Assembly (NCBI RefSeq): GCF_040549465.1
Contig: NZ_JBEPTL010000019.1
Coordinates: 1-64,000 of the forward strand
Origin: Lacisediminihabitans sp040549465
GTDB taxonomy: Bacteria; Actinomycetota; Actinomycetes; Actinomycetales; Microbacteriaceae
Reading direction: 5' to 3'
DNA: 64,000 nucleotides
In this document: in pieces, positions 26,120 through 34,542 of the stretch
How the letters are laid out: each line of letters starts with the position of its first letter
Position numbering within the stretch: the stretch's first letter is position 1
Made by a program: the position numbers and the translations under genes
The notes under the pieces: generated by a model
Databases searched by the model: none
Told to the model about the DNA's origin: nothing
What the model saw: only the letters and a program-made list of their open reading frames with translations

Positions 26120-27220
26120 TCAGATACCTCCGTGGGCGGGAACGAGTGACGTCATGGTGTGGGTGCCCTGTGCAGAGCCCCTCTTCTTCAGTGCGAGGAC
26201 GAAAGCGAGTACGCGGGCGACCGCGTTGTAGTGCTCGGTCGGGATCTCCTGGCCGATGTCGCATCCCGCGTGCAGCGCACGCGTGAGCGGGATGTCTTTG
26301 ACGATCGGCACGTGATCGGTCTCCGCCTGTTCGCGGATGCGGGCGGCGATGATTCCCGCGCCCTTAGCGACCACACGCGGCGCGGACTTGCCAGGCTCGT
26401 ACTTGAGCGCGATGGCGAAGTGGGTGGGGTTCACGAGCACGACGTCGGCGTCGACGATCGCCGCCATCATGCGGTTGCGGCTCATCGCGAGCTGGCGCGA
26501 CCGGCGCTGCGATCTGATCAGCGGGTCGCCCTCTGAGCTCTTGTTCTCGTCCTTGACCTCTTTTTTGGTCATTCGGGTCTTCTTGCGGTTGCGGCGCATG
26601 ATCACGAACATGTCGATGGCGGCCAGAACAAGGCCGGCAGCGACCGCGGACTGCAGTAGTGCTCCCGCACCATCGGTCGCCGCCGTGATGAGTTCTGAGG
26701 CGGGGAGGCCGCCAGCCGCCATGAGCACCGGCATCAGGCCCTGGATCACGATGAGCAGCACGCCAGCCACGACGGCAGTCTTGAGCAGCGCTTTCACGCC
26801 CTGCCAGAGCGCCTCCATGCCGAAGGTACGCTTCACGCCCGCGAGCAGGTTGAACTGCTCGAACTTGCCGGTGAATTTCTTGAAGTGGATGCCGCCCTGC
26901 AGCGCCGCGCCACCGAGCACCGCGATCACGGTGACGATGAGCATCGGCAGGATGATGCCGCCGATCGACATCAGTCCCTCGCCGAGGGCCTGCACAGCGA
27001 GAGCCGGATCAGGGTTCTTGGCGAGATCGTTGATGCGGAACATCTGGCCTGACACTGCGTCCGAACCGGCAGAGACGGTGATCGGGATCATGACTGCGGC
27101 GGCCCCAACGCCGAGCCAGGCCGTGACGTCCTGCGAGCGGGAGAGCTGGCCCTCGGAGCGCACCTCCTTCATGCGTTTCTCGGTGGCCTGTTCGGTCTTT
27201 TCTCCGGAGTCTTCAGCCAT
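26120..27220 (-). CDS. flhB: Flagellar export apparatus protein FlhB
   Basis: A 366-aa protein with four membrane segments and a cytoplasmic domain containing the autocleavage motif NPTH within DVVLVNPTHFAIALKYEPG. Cleavage between Asn and Pro lets FlhB switch export from rod/hook to filament substrates, working with FliK. The N-terminus EKTEQATEKRMKEVRSEGQLSRSQD is family-typical. The start overlaps the fliR stop (TAATG). Confidence 0.98.
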   Translation of the reverse strand: MAEDSGEKTEQATEKRMKEVRSEGQLSRSQDVTAWLGVGAAAVMIPITVSAGSDAVSGQMFRINDLAKNPDPALAVQALGEGLMSIGGIILPMLIVTVIAVLGGAALQGGIHFKKFTGKFEQFNLLAGVKRTFGMEALWQGVKALLKTAVVAGVLLIVIQGLMPVLMAAGGLPASELITAATDGAGALLQSAVAAGLVLAAIDMFVIMRRNRKKTRMTKKEVKDENKSSEGDPLIRSQRRSRQLAMSRNRMMAAIVDADVVLVNPTHFAIALKYEPGKSAPRVVAKGAGIIAARIREQAETDHVPIVKDIPLTRALHAGCDIGQEIPTEHYNAVARVLAFVLALKKRGSAQGTHTMTSLVPAHGGI

Positions 27221-27978
27221 TACTTCACCCCCACCAGAAAGCCGACAGCGTTGCCGGTGACCGACTCCACAATGCGCGGCATGGCCACGAAGAGCAGGGA
27301 GCCGAGGATGAGCGTGATCAGGATCTTGATCGGGAAGCCGAGGGCGAAAGCGTTGAGAGCCGGCGCGACGCGGGTGATGAGCCCGAGGCCGGCATCCGCC
27401 AGAAAGAGCACCACGATCAGCGGGCCGGCGATCTGCAGCGACGCCAGCATCATCTGTCCGACGCCATCGGTGAGCGCCTTGGCGGGAACGGCGAGGTCCA
27501 TCCCGCCGGCGAGAGGGAGGGCAGTGAAGGTGCGGGCGAGTCCGCCGATGATGAGCTGGTAGCCGCCGCTGGCGAAAAGCAGGGCGATCGCTGTCATGTG
27601 GAAGAGCCTGGCGAACTGCGCTCCGTTGATCATCGACTGCGGGTCGAAGGCCTGGGCGAGCTGGAACCCGCCGAACAGGTCGATCAGGTTGCCGGCGGAC
27701 TGGATGGCGGAGAACACCAGCATCACCAGGAAGCCGAGCAGTGCGCCGACCACCAGTTCGGAGACGAGCGAGACGAAGAAACCCCCGGTGTCGGGCGAGA
27801 CATACCCCTTGGTCACCTGAGGGGACACAGCGAGCGCGAGGCCGAACCCGAGCATCGCCTTGATGCGCAGCGGGAAGGAGTTGTGCGAGAACGGCGGCGC
27901 GATCACCAGGAAGGCGATCATGCGCACGGAGGCGAGCATCATGGCCTCAAGCCATTCGAAGTTGAGGGTGATCCCCAC
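27220..27978 (-). CDS. fliR: Flagellar biosynthesis protein FliR
   Basis: A 252-aa hydrophobic protein of the FliPQR export gate with about six membrane segments. APPFSHNSFPLRIKAMLGFGLALAV matches the family, as does the C-terminal VAPALNAFALGFPIKILITLILGSLL. It starts one base after the fliQ stop and ends overlapping flhB, so it is embedded in the export operon. Confidence 0.97.
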   Translation of the reverse strand: MGITLNFEWLEAMMLASVRMIAFLVIAPPFSHNSFPLRIKAMLGFGLALAVSPQVTKGYVSPDTGGFFVSLVSELVVGALLGFLVMLVFSAIQSAGNLIDLFGGFQLAQAFDPQSMINGAQFARLFHMTAIALLFASGGYQLIIGGLARTFTALPLAGGMDLAVPAKALTDGVGQMMLASLQIAGPLIVVLFLADAGLGLITRVAPALNAFALGFPIKILITLILGSLLFVAMPRIVESVTGNAVGFLVGVK

Positions 27979-27979
27979 G

Positions 27980-28255
27980 TCAGCCGCCGTTCAATAGCGA
28001 CGGGATCTTCTCGAACATGGCCTGGGTGAAGGAGACCATTTCGGAGATCATCCAGTGACCGGAGACCAGCAGCGCGAGGGCCACCGCGATGGCCTTCGGC
28101 ACGAATGACAGCGTCACCTCCTGGATCTGCGTGATCGACTGCAGCAGGGAGATGGCGAAGCCGACGACAAGCGCGGTGATGAGAACCGGCGCAGCGAGCT
28201 TGGCGGCGATCAGCAGACCCTGCAGGCCGATGTCGAGAACGGCGTTGGGATCCAT
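27980..28255 (-). CDS. fliQ: Flagellar biosynthesis protein FliQ
   Basis: A 91-aa protein with two membrane helices (LIAAKLAAPVLITALVVGFAISLLQ and VPKAIAVALALLVSGHWMI). The central ITQIQEVTLSFVPK is the conserved FliQ turn. It is part of the helical FliP5Q4R1 gate. The start overlaps the fliP stop by one base. Confidence 0.97.
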   Translation of the reverse strand: MDPNAVLDIGLQGLLIAAKLAAPVLITALVVGFAISLLQSITQIQEVTLSFVPKAIAVALALLVSGHWMISEMVSFTQAMFEKIPSLLNGG

Positions 28256-29094
28256 CAGCCCCCCTTGTAACTGGTTATCAGCGTGGTGATGATCAGCCCC
28301 CAGCCGTCGACGAGCACGAACAGCAGGATCTTGAACGGCAGCGAAATCATCACCGGGGGGAGCATCATCATGCCCATGGACATCAGGGCGGAGGAGACGA
28401 CGAGGTCGATCACCAGGAACGGTATGAAGATCACGAAGCCGATGATGAACGCCGCGCGGAGTTCCGAGATCATGAACGCCGGGATCAGCGTCAGTAGCGA
28501 GACCGACTCTGGATCCTTCGGGTTGGCCTGCCCTGCAGCCCGAGTCATCAGGGCCAGATCCTCTTCGCGCACGTGGGCGAGCATGAAGTGCCTGAGCGGT
28601 TCGGAGCCTGCGGCGAGGGCATCCGTGAAATTCATATTCCCGTTGAGGTATGGCTGCACGGCGTGGGTGTTGATGTCACCGAGTACCGGCGCCATGATGA
28701 ACAGCGACAGGAAGAGCGCGAGGCCGGCGATCACCTGGTTCGGCGGGATCGACTGCAGTCCGAGGGCGTTGCGGGCCATAGCCAGCACGACGAAGATCTT
28801 GGTGAACGAGGTCATCATCAGCAGCAGTGCCGGTGCGACCGAGAGCAGTGTGATACCGACCAGGGTGACGATGGATGATGAGGGCGCGCCATCCGGACCG
28901 TTGATGTTCACCGACAGCCCGCCGGTACCGTCCGGCGAGATCGGGTCGGTGGGAGGGGTCGGATCGACCGGCGCGGCATGACCGGCGGTCGCCGACATCA
29001 GGGCGAGCGCGATGGCGGTCACCAGTACCAGCAGCGCGATGACGGTGATGCGGGCGACTCTCCCCGACGTCCAGGTGCGCATCGCGAGCTTCAT
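28255..29094 (-). CDS. fliP: Flagellar biosynthesis protein FliP
   Basis: A 279-aa protein with an N-terminal signal-like segment (ARITVIALLVLVTAIALALM), a variable Pro-rich stretch, and the FliP core: LLMMTSFTKIFVVLAMARNALGLQSIPPNQVIAGLALFLS, then FIIGFVIFIPFLVIDLVVSSALMSMGMMMLPPVMISLPFKILLFVLVDGW. It is the main component of the export gate. The ATG overlaps the fliO stop (ATGA). Confidence 0.98.
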   Translation of the reverse strand: MKLAMRTWTSGRVARITVIALLVLVTAIALALMSATAGHAAPVDPTPPTDPISPDGTGGLSVNINGPDGAPSSSIVTLVGITLLSVAPALLLMMTSFTKIFVVLAMARNALGLQSIPPNQVIAGLALFLSLFIMAPVLGDINTHAVQPYLNGNMNFTDALAAGSEPLRHFMLAHVREEDLALMTRAAGQANPKDPESVSLLTLIPAFMISELRAAFIIGFVIFIPFLVIDLVVSSALMSMGMMMLPPVMISLPFKILLFVLVDGWGLIITTLITSYKGG

Positions 29095-29591
29095 CGGCCG
29101 TTCCGCAGTGCCGCAGCCGCCCGCTTCCAGGTGGCGGCGGAGAGGATGGAGCCGTCGAAGGCACCGCTGCGCGGCTGCCCGGTCTTCGGGTCGAAACTGG
29201 TGAAGGAGGCGGGAGCTTTCGTGGAGGCCATGACCGCGCCGAACGCGGTCGCCGAATCCGGCTTCGCGATGGACGGTTTCGCGGCCACAGGTTTCGCGGC
29301 GACAAGCTTTGCGGCGATCGGTACCTCGACCACTTCTTCGACCGGCAGCTCGCTCGTGTTGAGCACGGTCACCGAGTGCTCGGTCACACCGAGCAGGAAG
29401 CGCTGGCCGTCGACGTCCACGACGACGACCGAGGCCTTCTGCGCGATTCCCTGACGCGAGACGACCTTGACGAGTTTCGTCGCGCGGGTCGATTTCGCGC
29501 CTTTGGTGATGCGTCGCTGCAGTACCCAGAGCAGCCCGACCACGGCGGCCAGGGAGAGGATTACGCGCAGCGCGACGAAGACAGAGTCCAC
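29091..29591 (-). CDS. fliO: Flagellar biosynthetic protein FliO
   Basis: A 166-aa protein with one N-terminal membrane segment (VFVALRVILSLAAVVGLLWVLQRRI) and a cytoplasmic domain: LVKVVSRQGIAQKASVVVVDVDGQRFLLGVTEHSVTVLN, typical of FliO. An Ala/Lys/Pro-rich repetitive tail (KLVAAKPVAAKPSIAKP) follows. FliO helps assemble the FliP ring. It sits between fliN (adjacent) and fliP (ATGA overlap). Confidence 0.93.
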   Translation of the reverse strand: MDSVFVALRVILSLAAVVGLLWVLQRRITKGAKSTRATKLVKVVSRQGIAQKASVVVVDVDGQRFLLGVTEHSVTVLNTSELPVEEVVEVPIAAKLVAAKPVAAKPSIAKPDSATAFGAVMASTKAPASFTSFDPKTGQPRSGAFDGSILSAATWKRAAAALRNGR

Positions 29592-30296
29592 TTAGCCGAT
29601 ACCCTCGGCCACATCGAGGATCTTGGTGATCCGCACCGCGTAGTCCTGGTCGATGACGACGATCTCGCCGTGGGCGATGAGGCGGCCGTTGAGCAGCACG
29701 TCGGCTGGCGCACCGGCCGAGCGGTCGAGTTCGATGACCGCACCGGGTTCGAGTCCGAGAACGTCGCGCACCGACATCCGGGTACGGCCGATCTCGACGG
29801 TCAGCGCCATTTCTACGTTGTTGATGCGACCGAGTTTGCCGAGCATCGATTCCTCCGTGATGGGGCTTGCGCCGGTGACGACGCCGTTCTGGCGAACGCG
29901 GATGGCGAACCAGCCGGCGGGAATGCCCGCGGCCGACAGAGTGAACACCTCGGTGTCGTCGTCGTCGAATAGTGCGGTGGCGTCGTCGTTTCTCACGTCT
30001 CCGAGCACCCCGGTGCCGAGCTCGAGCGCGGCGGCTTCGAGAGCCGGACGCAGCACGTCGACGAGGGAGACGAGTGCAGAGTCGGTGCCGGATGCCGCGG
30101 CGAGCGCATCCGAATCGACGAGTACGACGGCCAGGTCGGCCGACACCTCCCCGACGAAGGAGGCGACGACCGCGGTGCTGGCGACGACGGTGCTGCCGTC
30201 GAAAGGGCCGGCGGTGAGCTCGGCCGTGCTCGGCAGCAGGGCGGCCATGGCATGGGCTGCGGCGGTACGCGGATCAAGAACGGTGCTCTTCTTCAC
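29592..30296 (-). CDS. fliN: Flagellar motor switch protein FliN with N-terminal extension
   Basis: A 234-aa protein. The C-terminal 85 residues are a SpoA/FliN domain (NNVEMALTVEIGRTRMSVRDVLGLEPGAVIELDRSAGAPADVLLNGRLIAHGEIVVID). The first about 140 residues form an extra alpha/beta region resembling the CheC/FliY-type domain fused to FliN in Gram-positives, without a clear phosphatase motif visible to me. FliN forms the lower C-ring and binds the switch and FliH. The start overlaps the fliM stop (ATGA-type). Confidence 0.93.
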   Translation of the reverse strand: MKKSTVLDPRTAAAHAMAALLPSTAELTAGPFDGSTVVASTAVVASFVGEVSADLAVVLVDSDALAAASGTDSALVSLVDVLRPALEAAALELGTGVLGDVRNDDATALFDDDDTEVFTLSAAGIPAGWFAIRVRQNGVVTGASPITEESMLGKLGRINNVEMALTVEIGRTRMSVRDVLGLEPGAVIELDRSAGAPADVLLNGRLIAHGEIVVIDQDYAVRITKILDVAEGIG

Positions 30297-31198
30297 GATT
30301 TCTCCTCGGTGGTGACGATGACGCAGGCGAGACGGGAGCCGTTGGAACCAACGGCGGCGCGGGCCAGAGGCTGGCCGTCGACCGTCACGTCGAGCGGACG
30401 ATTCTGGGGGTGCGGAATGTGCAGCACGTCTCCGACGGCGAGACCGAGTATCTTGCTGGGCTTCACGTAGGCAGGGGCGAGCTGCAGCGAGACTTCGACC
30501 GGCACCCAGCCGATCTGGGCGGTCACGAGCTGCTTGGCGTTGGTGATCGTGCTGGTGGGGTTGGATTCGCCCAGCTGCGGCAGAATCACCTCGGCCGGCA
30601 GGGCGAGTGTCGCGGTGGTGGTGCTGTCGCCGACGCGGATGCCGAACGACGACACGATCATTAGGTCGGATGTGGCTGCGGCCTGGGCGAACTGCGAGTT
30701 GTACTGGATCGCATCCACGCTGATCGTCTTCACCAGCAGCGCGCCGAGCGAGTAGCGGAGATCTTCGAGCGCGTCATCGAACAGGCGGCGAACGAGGGCC
30801 TGCTCGATCTGGGTGAACTTGCGCTCCGGCGTGACCTGGGCGTGATTGCTGCCCAGCATGTAGGAGACCCAGGTCAGTGCCGCGGAGGTGGGGAACTGGA
30901 TGACGGCCTTGGACGATATCCCTTCGAGGCTGCAGAGCACCATCGCCGTGGTCGCCGGCAGGCTCGCCGCGTACTCGTCATAGGTCATCATGACGACCTG
31001 ATCGCAGGTCACCTGGGAGACGACACGCACCTTCGCGGTGAGCTGTGTTCCCCACTGCCTGGCGAAAGTCTCGAAGGCCAACTCGAGCACCCGGGAGTGC
31101 TCACGGGCCAGCGTCGTTGGACGGCGGAAGTCATAGGGCTCTGCCGGGGCGCCCTGCCTTGCGGGCACGCCGATAGTAATTTGTTCCTGGACCGTCAC
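30293..31198 (-). CDS. fliM: Flagellar motor switch protein FliM
   Basis: A 301-aa C-ring protein with the CheC-like middle domain (LEGISSKAVIQFPTSAALTWVSYMLGS) and a C-terminal SpoA domain (TAQIGWVPVEVSLQLAPAYVKPSKILGLAVGDVLHI). The classical N-terminal CheY-P binding peptide (LSQxEIDALL) is absent. The protein starts MTVQEQITIGVPARQG, as in other actinobacterial FliM. The GTG at 31198 has no Shine-Dalgarno and lies just 8 bases from a sigma-28-like -10 box, so the transcript may be leaderless. Confidence 0.94.
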   Translation of the reverse strand: MTVQEQITIGVPARQGAPAEPYDFRRPTTLAREHSRVLELAFETFARQWGTQLTAKVRVVSQVTCDQVVMMTYDEYAASLPATTAMVLCSLEGISSKAVIQFPTSAALTWVSYMLGSNHAQVTPERKFTQIEQALVRRLFDDALEDLRYSLGALLVKTISVDAIQYNSQFAQAAATSDLMIVSSFGIRVGDSTTTATLALPAEVILPQLGESNPTSTITNAKQLVTAQIGWVPVEVSLQLAPAYVKPSKILGLAVGDVLHIPHPQNRPLDVTVDGQPLARAAVGSNGSRLACVIVTTEEKS

Positions 31199-31206
31199 GC
31201 AGCAAA

Positions 31207-31233
31207 CTATCGGCTGAGGGCGCTCGCAGGTAA
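31207..31233 (-). promoter_or_regulatory. Candidate sigma-28-type promoter before fliM
   Basis: Read leftward, TTAC, 15 bases, GCCGATAG. The consensus flagellar sigma-28 promoter is TAAA-N15-GCCGATAA. The -10 box contains the motB stop codon. One base departs from the TAAC found at the flgB and flbD sites, so this is the weakest of the three. Confidence 0.5.
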
Positions 31234-32073
31234 GAGAAATGGTGCGATCTTGTTGGCGGTGGTCGTCTTATCCGTGATCTCGCCCTTGATCACATCGGGG
31301 ATGAGAGCTCGCACCGACTCCGGCGCGTTGGAGAGCACGACGATGTCGACCCGGCGATTCTGGGCGAGAGCCTCCTGGGATGTGCCGTCGGCGAGTGGCC
31401 TGGATGATCCGTAGCCGACAGCCCCGATGCGCTCGGGTGCGATCCCACCGACCTCGACCATCCGACGCAGCACCTGCACCGCGCGACCGGACGACAGCTC
31501 CCAGTTGGTCGGATAGGGGCTCTGCGGCTGGCGAAGGTCGGCGTGCCCCTCGACTGAGATCCCGTAGGTGGTGCCCGCGAGAATGGGCGCCACGGTGTCG
31601 AGCACACTCGTGGCCACACCGACGAGAGCCGTACTGTTCGGCGTGAAGAAGGTCTGGCTGTCGACGAGTCGGATGGTGAGTCCTCTCTCGTCGAGCTGGA
31701 ACTGCACGGTACCAGCGAGCCCGTGGGCCGACAGCGCCGTGCTGATCTTCTCCTGCAGCGCCCTGAGGTTCTCCACCTCTGTGACCGCGGCCTGGCCATC
31801 GGCGAAACTCTGCGACTTGGCATCCGCTTTATCCGGTGGGACCACGGTGCCCTGCGCGGTATCGACCTTGCCGATATTGGTGACGCCGAAACCGGTCGCG
31901 AGTGAGTTGCGCAGTTCCTCGAACTTGTTCTGGTCGACGGTGGACATCGCGAAAAGCACGATGAACATGCACATGAGCACGGTGACCATGTCCATATAGG
32001 AGGCCATCCAGCGTTCGTCCGGACCGTGCTCCTCCTCTTCCTCGTGGCGGCGGCGACCGCGGCGGGCACTCAT
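31207..32073 (-). CDS. motB: Flagellar motor stator protein MotB
   Basis: A 288-aa stator subunit. After a short charged N-terminus comes the single membrane helix ASYMDMVTVLMCMFIVLFAMSTV, whose Asp (about residue 27) is the proton-carrying acid. A linker follows, then an OmpA-like peptidoglycan-binding domain (ISVEGHADLRQPQSPYPTNWELSSGRAVQVLRRM ... NRRVDIVVL). It anchors MotA to the wall. Its start overlaps the motA stop (TGATG), and its last codons overlap the putative fliM promoter. Confidence 0.97.
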   Translation of the reverse strand: MSARRGRRRHEEEEEHGPDERWMASYMDMVTVLMCMFIVLFAMSTVDQNKFEELRNSLATGFGVTNIGKVDTAQGTVVPPDKADAKSQSFADGQAAVTEVENLRALQEKISTALSAHGLAGTVQFQLDERGLTIRLVDSQTFFTPNSTALVGVATSVLDTVAPILAGTTYGISVEGHADLRQPQSPYPTNWELSSGRAVQVLRRMVEVGGIAPERIGAVGYGSSRPLADGTSQEALAQNRRVDIVVLSNAPESVRALIPDVIKGEITDKTTTANKIAPFLLPASALSR

Positions 32074-32846
32074 CAGGCCGCTTTCGGCAGCTTCGGAAGA
32101 GCGTTGTCCGGAACCATCGCGCGCAGGCGTTCCCCGAGCAGTCGGGGCTGGCTTCCCGCCTGCACAGCGAGCACGCCTTCCATGATCAGCGTCATCCGCT
32201 GGTTCTCCAGGTCGGCGAGGCGGCGAAGGCGCGAACCGATCGGCAGCCAGAGGAAGTTGGCAGAGAGCAGACCCCAGAGAGTGGCGACGAAGGCGGAGGC
32301 GATGAGCGGTCCGAGCTTGTCGGGGGTGGAGAGGTTCTCGAGCACGTGGGTGAGTGAGACGACGGTGCCGATGATGCCCACCGTCGGGGCGAAGCCGCCG
32401 AGAGTGGAGAAGAATTTGCCGGCGATACGGTCGGAGCCGGTGCGCGTGGCGATCTCATCCTCGAGCAGCACCCGGAGTTCTTCGCCATCGGTGCCGTCGG
32501 CGATGTTCTGCAGGGCATTCTTGAGGAACGGGTCGTCGACGGCCTCCGCCTCCTGCTCGAGAGAGAGCAGGCCTTCGCGCCGTGCCTTCTCGGCGAGCGC
32601 CACGACCTGGTCGATGGTCTCGTGCGGTTTGGCGATCTTGCCGGTGAAGGCCCGCGGCAGCGCCTTCACCGCCAGGAACATGTCCTTGAGCGTGCCGCTG
32701 GCGATGCCGACGGCGATCGTCGCTCCGAAGACCAGCACCATCGGTGCCGGCAGGAGAATGGCCGAGACGTTGGAGCCTTCGAGCGTGAGCATCGCCAGGA
32801 GCGCCCCGAAGGCGACGACGATTCCGATTATGGTTGCGGGATCCAT
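32073..32846 (-). CDS. motA: Flagellar motor stator protein MotA
   Basis: A 257-aa stator protein with four membrane helices (MDPATIIGIVVAFGALLAML near the start, and PTVGIIGTVVSLTHVLENLSTPDKLGPLIASAFVATLWGL later). The cytoplasmic loop is rich in charged residues that contact FliG. It is translationally coupled to flbD (TGATG) and to motB. Together with MotB it should form a proton-driven 5:2 stator. Confidence 0.97.
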   Translation of the reverse strand: MDPATIIGIVVAFGALLAMLTLEGSNVSAILLPAPMVLVFGATIAVGIASGTLKDMFLAVKALPRAFTGKIAKPHETIDQVVALAEKARREGLLSLEQEAEAVDDPFLKNALQNIADGTDGEELRVLLEDEIATRTGSDRIAGKFFSTLGGFAPTVGIIGTVVSLTHVLENLSTPDKLGPLIASAFVATLWGLLSANFLWLPIGSRLRRLADLENQRMTLIMEGVLAVQAGSQPRLLGERLRAMVPDNALPKLPKAA

Positions 32847-33133
32847 CAGATCTTCCTCGGGCGAAGCGGCACGGCATGGTCGTCGAGGTCTTCGACGAGG
32901 CCGAGCGAGCGCGGTCCTGGCAGGTGGCCGTTCGCCGACAGTTCGTGGGTGAGTGCGATGACCGTCGCCCGGTAACGGGAGATGCGGTCGATCACCTCTG
33001 CCATCGACTCGGTGACGATGTACTTGGCACCGTCAACCATCACAAGAGTGGTGTCGGGGTTCGAATGTATGCGCTCAATCAAATCGGGATTGATCGCAAA
33101 CTGGCTGTCGTTCAGCCGCGTGACAACGATCAT
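32846..33133 (-). CDS. flbD: Flagellar FlbD family protein
   Basis: This 95-aa protein begins MIVVTRLNDSQFAINPDLIERIHSNPDTTLVMVDGAKYIVTESMAEVIDRI, the complete FlbD-family domain (SwrD in Bacillus). SwrD-type proteins increase motor torque, which fits the motAB neighbours. The last 35 residues are a variable tail. It heads the second flagellar transcription unit, about 50 bases downstream of a sigma-28-like promoter, with AGGGA before the ATG. Confidence 0.93.
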   Translation of the reverse strand: MIVVTRLNDSQFAINPDLIERIHSNPDTTLVMVDGAKYIVTESMAEVIDRISRYRATVIALTHELSANGHLPGPRSLGLVEDLDDHAVPLRPRKI

Positions 33134-33185
33134 GAGCGCATCCCTGCTTGTGTGTAGTGGGCCCTTCCTGGGCCCTTACCCACCA

Positions 33186-33212
33186 CTATCGGTCGACGGC
33201 GCGCTTGCGTTA
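33186..33212 (-). promoter_or_regulatory. Candidate sigma-28-type promoter before flbD-motA-motB
   Basis: Read leftward, TAAC, 15 bases, ACCGATAG, followed by a roughly 50-base leader with a GGGCCC/GGGCCC hairpin before flbD. The -35 and -10 boxes are identical in sequence and spacing to the site upstream of flgB, while the spacer sequences differ, which argues for selection on the boxes. Confidence 0.72.
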
Positions 33213-33268
33213 GATGCGGAGCGGCATCCGCAGTCCTGTTGGCCATCCGGATGCCGCAGACGCGAAAG

Positions 33269-33304
33269 AGCCTGCCGAGACCCCGGATGGGATCTCGGCA
33301 GGCT
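33269..33304 (-). terminator. 12-bp hairpin between flgE and flbD
   Basis: Perfect 12-bp arms (33269-33280 and 33293-33304) with a 12-base loop lie 36 bases beyond the flgE stop and before the flbD promoter. This placement suggests the end of the flgB-flgE transcript. No long U-run follows. Confidence 0.6.
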
Positions 33305-33339
33305 CGATCAGCGAGGGTTAGCTCAATCGGCGCGAACTG

Positions 33340-34509
33340 CTAGCGCTTGAGGTTAGTGAGCTCCTGCAGCACCTCATCGGAGGTGGTGATGATGCGGGCG
33401 TTCGCCTGGAAGCCGCGCTGCGCGACGATCAGGTTGGTGAACTCCTGCGAGAGGTCGACGTTCGACATCTCGAGCGCGCCGGCGACGAGCGAGCCGACAC
33501 TTCCGCTGCCGGGAGCACCGACTTCGGCGTTACCGGAGTTGAGCGTGGCCTTGTAGGACGAGGAGCCTGCCTTCTCGAGGCCGCCGGGGTTGACGAAGGT
33601 CGCCAGCACGATGCGCCCGATGGCCTGGGATGCGCCATTGCTGAACTGGCCGATGAGCGTGCCGTCGCTCGACAGGGTATAGGTCTCGAGCGATCCCGCG
33701 GCTCGGCCGTTGGCAGTCGCGGCGACGGTGGTGAGCTTGGCGAATCCTGTTACCTTCGTCATGTCTACGGCGATGCCGCCGATGGCGAGAGTTCCGCCCG
33801 TGGTGAGCGCGCCGTTGGTGAAGGCCAGTGAGGTGTTGGCGGTCGCGCCGTTCGCATCGACGCCCGCGACATCCCATCCGGTCGCGGTGCGCGTGTAGGT
33901 GAGTGTGACAGCGCGTGCCGTACCCGAACCGTCGAAAGCCTGCACGTCGCGCACGAGTGCTGTGCCAACCGCGGCGTCGTCGGGAAGGTTGCCGGCCACC
34001 GTCGACGAGGTGGTGGCGACGGCGGGTACGACGGCCCCACGCGGCAGCACGATGTTGCCGGTTGCTCCGCCGTCGTTGACGACACCGTTGATTGCACCCC
34101 AACCCTGCACCAGCGAACCATCTGGTGCGACCAGCTGGCCCGCGTCGTCGAAGTCGAAGGAGCCGGCGCGCGTGTAGAGCGTCTGGTTGCCCGACTTGGT
34201 GACGAAGAATCCGTCACCGGAGATCATCAGGTCGGTCGGTCGGCCGGTCGCCTGGGTCGAACCCTGGGCGAAGTTGGTCGAGATGCCGGCCACGAGCACG
34301 CCGAGACCGACCTGGGCCGGGTTGGTACCGCCAACGCCGGCCTGTGCACCGCTTGCGCCCTTCGTCAGTTGCGAGAGCGTGTCCTGAAACTGGACGGCGG
34401 ATGCCTTGAACGCCGTGGTGTTGACGTTGGCGATGTTGTTACCGGTGACGTCGAGCATGGTCTGGTGCGAGCGGAGTCCGGAGATTCCGGAGTACAGGGA
34501 ACGAAGCAT
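33340..34509 (-). CDS. flgE: Flagellar hook protein FlgE
   Basis: A 389-aa hook subunit. The N-terminal rod/hook motif MLRSLYSGISGLRSHQTMLDVTGNNIANVNTTAFKAS and the C-terminal VDLSQEFTNLIVAQRGFQANARIITTSDEVLQELTNLKR form the polymerising D0/D1 core. The middle is Thr/Ala/Gly-rich and variable, with the FlgE-type DGFFVTKSGNQTLYTRAGSF motif. It lies downstream of flgD with a 33-base gap and is the last gene of the first flagellar transcription unit. Confidence 0.96.
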   Translation of the reverse strand: MLRSLYSGISGLRSHQTMLDVTGNNIANVNTTAFKASAVQFQDTLSQLTKGASGAQAGVGGTNPAQVGLGVLVAGISTNFAQGSTQATGRPTDLMISGDGFFVTKSGNQTLYTRAGSFDFDDAGQLVAPDGSLVQGWGAINGVVNDGGATGNIVLPRGAVVPAVATTSSTVAGNLPDDAAVGTALVRDVQAFDGSGTARAVTLTYTRTATGWDVAGVDANGATANTSLAFTNGALTTGGTLAIGGIAVDMTKVTGFAKLTTVAATANGRAAGSLETYTLSSDGTLIGQFSNGASQAIGRIVLATFVNPGGLEKAGSSSYKATLNSGNAEVGAPGSGSVGSLVAGALEMSNVDLSQEFTNLIVAQRGFQANARIITTSDEVLQELTNLKR

Positions 34510-34542
34510 TGTCTACTGCCTTTCGGTTGGTGTGCGTGAAGT

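Noticed and set aside
33134..33339. Small non-coding RNA gene between flgE and flbD
   Set aside because: The conserved structure is explained by a terminator-like hairpin and a sigma-28-like promoter; I see no further evidence.
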